DNA of 64,000 nt from Tenggerimyces flavus (lineage in GTDB: Bacteria > Actinomycetota > Actinomycetes > Propionibacteriales > Actinopolymorphaceae), in the NCBI RefSeq assembly GCF_016907715.1, contig NZ_JAFBCM010000001.1, forward strand, positions 8,099,420 through 8,163,419, given 5' to 3'. Within the stretch, counting starts at the first letter, position 1, and each line of letters opens with the position of its first letter. The position numbers were made by a program, and so were the translations under genes. The notes beneath the pieces were generated by a model, which saw nothing but the letters and a program-made list of their open reading frames with translations, did not search any database and was not told where the DNA came from. This document shows positions 60,233-64,000 of the stretch, in pieces.

Positions 60233-63200
60233 ATTCTCTTCTCGCACCAGCTTCACCGGACCCAGCAGGCCAGAGACCCGCTGTCCGCCGAAGACCATCG
60301 TCGTAGGTGAGGCGTCATCCAGATAAGGCGCCAATGTGTTGAACACGCTCACCTCGATCTCGTTCGCGCCCGGTCGCACCGCGGCAGAGATGTCGAACCG
60401 ATACGGCGACCATACCCGTGCACCGATCAACTCGCCGTTCACTCGAACCTCTGCCGTGCCACGCACGCGCCCCAGCTCCAGTACCGTCGCCGCGTCTGTC
60501 ACGTCGGCACTGTCAATCTCGACTTGACGGCGGTACGTCACTCCTCCTGAGTACGAGCCTAGACCCGCATCAGCCCACTCACCCTCGCTCAGTGTGCCTT
60601 CTCCACAAGCGAAGATCGGCGGGCCGTCCCAGAGAGCTCCTTCCGTGCGACCATCGACCGGCTCGACCCGAATCGTCAACACCCGGTGCTCGCGTTCCGA
60701 ACCCGGCAACGACAGCATGCCACGATCTGCCGACAGTTCGCTTTCGTCCATCCACAGGCTCACCCGATCCGACGCGACCGGCAACGTGCAGGACGTGGCG
60801 CCAGGCGGCACCGTCAGGCGGTACCACTCCGCGGACCGTTCGCTTCCGGCGAACGCGTTCGGCACCACGTCGAGCACGGTCTCCGCGTGCGCGATCGGTT
60901 CGAACCAACCCGCATGGCGCAACGGATGTGGCCGCGGCCTGAGCAGTGCCCAGCGCGGGTCGTACGTCTGCTCGCGCCGGCGCGCGGTCGGCACCGTGAC
61001 GCCGTCACGCGAGAACGTCCACGCGTCATCAGTGATGAACGCCCGCACAGCCCCGTCGCCGAACGAGATCTCGGCATCGACGAGCACTGCCAACGGCCCA
61101 CCGATGTCGGTGAAGCGGACCTCGATCTCGTTGTCCCCAGACCGAAGCACCGACGTCACGTCGTACGGCAGCACCCGGTTCTGCCCGCCGTACGGCTCGA
61201 ACGCACCCTGCGTCGCGATCTCCTGACCGTTGACCCACAGCGTCGCCGGCCCGTCGGTCCCCAGCTGCAGCGTCGCCTGAACGGGAGCCGACGGCAGCGT
61301 CAAGGGGGCTCTGGCGACGACCGCCGACCCACGGGCGGATCCGTCTCCCGGCACGAGCCACTCCGGCCGGACGAACGCCGCCGCGTCGGTCGTCAACGCC
61401 CAGTACCCACGGAGGAATCCGGCCTTCTCGGCCGTGACGTGCAGCTCCAGCGAGTTGTCGCCCGCGCGAGCCGCGACGGTGTCCAGCCGCAGGAACCCAC
61501 CAGGATCGGCCGGCAGCACCGTGCCGTTCCACGTCACCTCGGCGACGCCGTTCGTGCCGACGGCCAACGTGTACTCGCCAGCCTCGGGCACCGGCAACGT
61601 CGTCCGCAGCTCGACGACCTCGCCCGGCTCGACCCGGTCGACGTGCCAGAACTCGTCCGGCACGCGCGCCTTCGGTCCGAGCATCCGCGAGTGCGCGTGG
61701 TCGTTCTCGATGCCTCGGGACAGCGAGTACCTGATCGGCGTCCAGTCCGCACCCGACCGGCGCAGCCAGCCGAATGTGCCCTGCCCGACAAGCACCGAGC
61801 CCCACTCCTCGGCGTCGTCCAGGCGGTGGTCCAGGCGCCATTGCTGGATGGGCAACGGGCCTTCGTGCGCCGGCAGCGCGAAGTCGCCATGAGAGTTGTC
61901 GGTGGTCGGTAGCAGGATGCTCGACCATGAACCTTCGAGCGAGATTTCCGTCCGATCGACCGGACCCGGCGAAGCGCTGCGTGCCGTCGCTGCGGCCGCG
62001 TCGACTGCTGCGTCATCCGCCGCAATGGCGCGCCACACGAGCACCGCCGCGGGTGCCGTTGCGAAGTCGACCGTGACCTCGACGCCGCCGTCGACCTGCC
62101 GTACGGAGGCGGGCCGCGAGGTGCCGGTCAACGGGTCCCACTGCTCGACCTCGGCGGCCGGGCCGTCGATCGTGACGGTCGAGCTCGGCAACCAGTCGGT
62201 CGGCTCGAAGCCGTACCCGTTGCCGCGCATGCCGCCGATCCAGTCCTGGGAGTTGGGGATCCGGGTGATGGTTCCACCCGCCGCCGGAGTGGCGGGGACG
62301 AACAGCACCTGACGGTCGTCGACGACGCGCCGCAACAGGCGGCCGTCGGTACGGATCGCGCGACCGAGTCGCTCGAGTACGGCCGGGACGTCCTCGGACG
62401 TCTCGACGTGGACGGCTGTGCCGGCCGCGACCAGGTCGCGCAGCCGGGCAACCGCCGTGTCGCCTGCTGAAGTGTCAGCCAACGAAGGGAGATCGCCCAC
62501 GACAACGAGCAATCCACCCTGCTCGCAGAACTCGACCAACCGCGACGCGGTGTCGGCTTCGAGCACCGAGGACGACGGCAGCACGATCGCGCGGTAGGTC
62601 TCCGCGCGGGTGTGCAGCCCGGCCGAGTCGGCCCGCGCGCCGGCGACGGTGTCGTCGTCGAGGACGTCGAAGTCGAGCCCAGCCCGGTCGAACACGCCGG
62701 GTGCCGGGTCGAACCAGACCATGCGCCCGACCAGGTCGAGGTACGCGCGGTGTGCCCGCTCGGCCTCCGGCCGCGGCCCGCCCAGCAGCGACGCCGCCTG
62801 GATGGTCGCGGACGGGAACAGCACGCCGACGTCGCAGGTGTGTTCGCCCTCGGTGAGCAGCCAGCTGAGCCGGCTGACGGTGTCGGCGAAGTGCCGGTAG
62901 TGCCGCCAGTACGGCTGCCGCCAGCAGGTGCTCGGCGGCGCCCACTCGTACCAGCCGCCGCGGGTCGAGTAGTAGACCGCGTGCGGGTTGTACAGGTTCG
63001 CGCCGGAGAGCAGCCACGGGACGAGCCAGTCGAACGTCTCCTCGAGCGTGCCGCCCCAGCCGCTGGAGTGGAACGACTCGATCCAGGTCCGCGGCCGGTC
63101 GTAGTGGTGCGCGAGCGAGCTGTGGATGCGCGCCTCGCCGTGGTGGTCGCTGCCGGGCGCGCTGTACCAGCGGTGGGTACGCGCGTAGTCCGCGTACTGC

Positions 63201-64000
63201 TTGGTGCAGCTGATCGGCTCGCCGGCGCGCGACGGTCCCTGCTGGTCGACGCCGAGCAGCAGGCCGCGGCTGTCGTGCCAGTCGAACAACGGCCGGAAGA
63301 GCGCGTCCTCGGCAAGGCCGGCTCGTACGCGTTGGTAGTCGGCGCGGACGCGGGCGGACTCCGGTCCCCAGTCCTCCCAGAGCGCGGCGAGCTGGGATTC
63401 GACCCGGTAGCCGCGGCGGGAGACGAACTCGCCGGAGAACGACGGGCTCCAGGTCGGCAGCGAGGGCAGCTCGTCCTGAAACGAGCCGACGATCACCTCG
63501 CCGATGAACTTGCTCAGCCGGCGGTCGAACTCGCCGTGCACGGTGTCGATCAGCTTCGCGCACGCCTCGCGCGAGGTGTAGTCGAAGCCCTGCCGGAGGC
63601 TGTACGCGAGCATCACCCGGTGCGGGCCGGCGCCGCCCTCCCAGCGCGCCCGGCGGTTGGCGATCTCCAGCGGTACAGGTGGTCCGGCGACCTCACCGGA
63701 CGCGTCGAGTGGCAGCGCGAAGGCCGCCAGCGGCGCGCCAGCGGCCGGCGTCTCCAGCTCGATAGCGTCGGCCGAATCGACGGACACCCGTTCCAGCGAA
63801 GCGCCCATGAACTCGGGTTGTTCGGTGACGAGCAGGCCCTGCAGGTTGGCGCCGGAGAAGCCGATCTGGTCGTAGAACCACAGCCGCGCGCCGATGCCGC
63901 GCGCGTGCGCGCACAGCCCCTCCCAGATCGCCCACCACTCCTCGGAGAGCAGCGGCGGATCGTCGGCGAGCGAGCCGTACGTCGGGCCGGTCGGGGCGAG
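60224..64000 (-). CDS. GH106-like alpha-L-rhamnosidase (N terminus outside window)
   Basis: An open frame of about 1,258 codons runs to the window edge without a stop, so the start is missing. An early block reads ARLWFYDQIGFSGANLQGLL, where GH106 enzymes have a W(L/F)YDE-type motif. Then come FIGEVIVGSFQDELPSLPTW (a likely acidic active-site residue), SSLAHHYDRPRTWIESFHSS and YNPHAVYYSTRGGWYEWAPP. The C-terminal 550 residues are beta-sandwich-rich, with repeated galactose-binding-like segments (VTWNGTVLPADPGGFLRLD, ATLWVNGQEIATQGAF, AEVRVNGELIGARVWSP). It would release L-rhamnose from oligosaccharides, feeding the neighbouring rhmD. Export cannot be judged without the N terminus. Confidence 0.75.
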   Translation of the reverse strand, partial: LAPTGPTYGSLADDPPLLSEEWWAIWEGLCAHARGIGARLWFYDQIGFSGANLQGLLVTEQPEFMGASLERVSVDSADAIELETPAAGAPLAAFALPLDASGEVAGPPVPLEIANRRARWEGGAGPHRVMLAYSLRQGFDYTSREACAKLIDTVHGEFDRRLSKFIGEVIVGSFQDELPSLPTWSPSFSGEFVSRRGYRVESQLAALWEDWGPESARVRADYQRVRAGLAEDALFRPLFDWHDSRGLLLGVDQQGPSRAGEPISCTKQYADYARTHRWYSAPGSDHHGEARIHSSLAHHYDRPRTWIESFHSSGWGGTLEETFDWLVPWLLSGANLYNPHAVYYSTRGGWYEWAPPSTCWRQPYWRHYRHFADTVSRLSWLLTEGEHTCDVGVLFPSATIQAASLLGGPRPEAERAHRAYLDLVGRMVWFDPAPGVFDRAGLDFDVLDDDTVAGARADSAGLHTRAETYRAIVLPSSSVLEADTASRLVEFCEQGGLLVVVGDLPSLADTSAGDTAVARLRDLVAAGTAVHVETSEDVPAVLERLGRAIRTDGRLLRRVVDDRQVLFVPATPAAGGTITRIPNSQDWIGGMRGNGYGFEPTDWLPSSTVTIDGPAAEVEQWDPLTGTSRPASVRQVDGGVEVTVDFATAPAAVLVWRAIAADDAAVDAAAATARSASPGPVDRTEISLEGSWSSILLPTTDNSHGDFALPAHEGPLPIQQWRLDHRLDDAEEWGSVLVGQGTFGWLRRSGADWTPIRYSLSRGIENDHAHSRMLGPKARVPDEFWHVDRVEPGEVVELRTTLPVPEAGEYTLAVGTNGVAEVTWNGTVLPADPGGFLRLDTVAARAGDNSLELHVTAEKAGFLRGYWALTTDAAAFVRPEWLVPGDGSARGSAVVARAPLTLPSAPVQATLQLGTDGPATLWVNGQEIATQGAFEPYGGQNRVLPYDVTSVLRSGDNEIEVRFTDIGGPLAVLVDAEISFGDGAVRAFITDDAWTFSRDGVTVPTARRREQTYDPRWALLRPRPHPLRHAGWFEPIAHAETVLDVVPNAFAGSERSAEWYRLTVPPGATSCTLPVASDRVSLWMDESELSADRGMLSLPGSEREHRVLTIRVEPVDGRTEGALWDGPPIFACGEGTLSEGEWADAGLGSYSGGVTYRRQVEIDSADVTDAATVLELGRVRGTAEVRVNGELIGARVWSPYRFDISAAVRPGANEIEVSVFNTLAPYLDDASPTTMVFGGQRVSGLLGPVKLVREENPE

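Overview
This is a high-GC (roughly 70% by eye) chromosomal segment that reads as an actinomycete. ATG, GTG and TTG starts, many 1- to 4-bp stop/start overlaps, Tat and lipobox signals and the families present all fit. xseB, glpX, fumC, a PIN-PhoH protein and a cis-prenyl transferase lie in one neighbourhood, as around Rv1086-Rv1108c of Mycobacterium tuberculosis. A soil or plant-associated member of the Propionibacteriales is my guess; the genus cannot be fixed from the window. No rRNA, tRNA, CRISPR array, transposase or phage gene was seen.

Layout. 1-18.6 kb holds core functions: xseB, glpX, a membrane beta-propeller protein, a zinc-type ArsR regulator with a cation efflux pump, a DsbA-like/VKOR disulfide module, an MFS exporter, a YdcZ-type transporter with a TetR regulator, two citrate synthases (one with an N-terminal DNA-binding domain) and fumC. 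18.6-28.1 kb holds two hydrolase-like genes, a 5'-truncated NmrA-like gene and a complete LpqY-SugABC-type disaccharide importer. 28.2-41.7 kb holds a lytic transglycosylase-like protein, a repeat island, a sulfotransferase, phoH, a cis-prenyl transferase, an N-acetylglucosamine-kinase-like gene, hydrolases and a YyaL-type protein.

41.7-64 kb is a carbohydrate locus. Four translationally coupled secreted proteins (BNR-4 family, DUF4185-like, GH105, beta-helix) are followed by an importer without an ATPase, a second GH105-like enzyme, an IclR regulator, three enolase-superfamily enzymes (one clearly L-rhamnonate dehydratase), a DapA-type aldolase, an SDR, a clan-D glycosidase and a GH106-like rhamnosidase cut by the window end. 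Together they suggest capture of a rhamnose- and uronate-containing polysaccharide, import of the fragments, and breakdown by non-phosphorylative sugar-acid pathways. A csoR/copZ-like copper pair sits inside this region.

The most unusual content is non-coding: at least five families of palindromic or foldback elements. These are perfect 60-64 bp palindromes whose differences are mirrored in both arms; hairpin pairs built on GGGCACC...ATAGGT...GGTGCCC; long inverted repeats with a shared core but arms copied from the local flank; 162-177 bp MITE-like foldbacks; and TGATCATG palindromes. There is also a 131-bp tandem repeat interrupted by one of these elements, and a chain of short reiterated reading frames linked by TGATG junctions between the rhamnosidase gene and rhmD.
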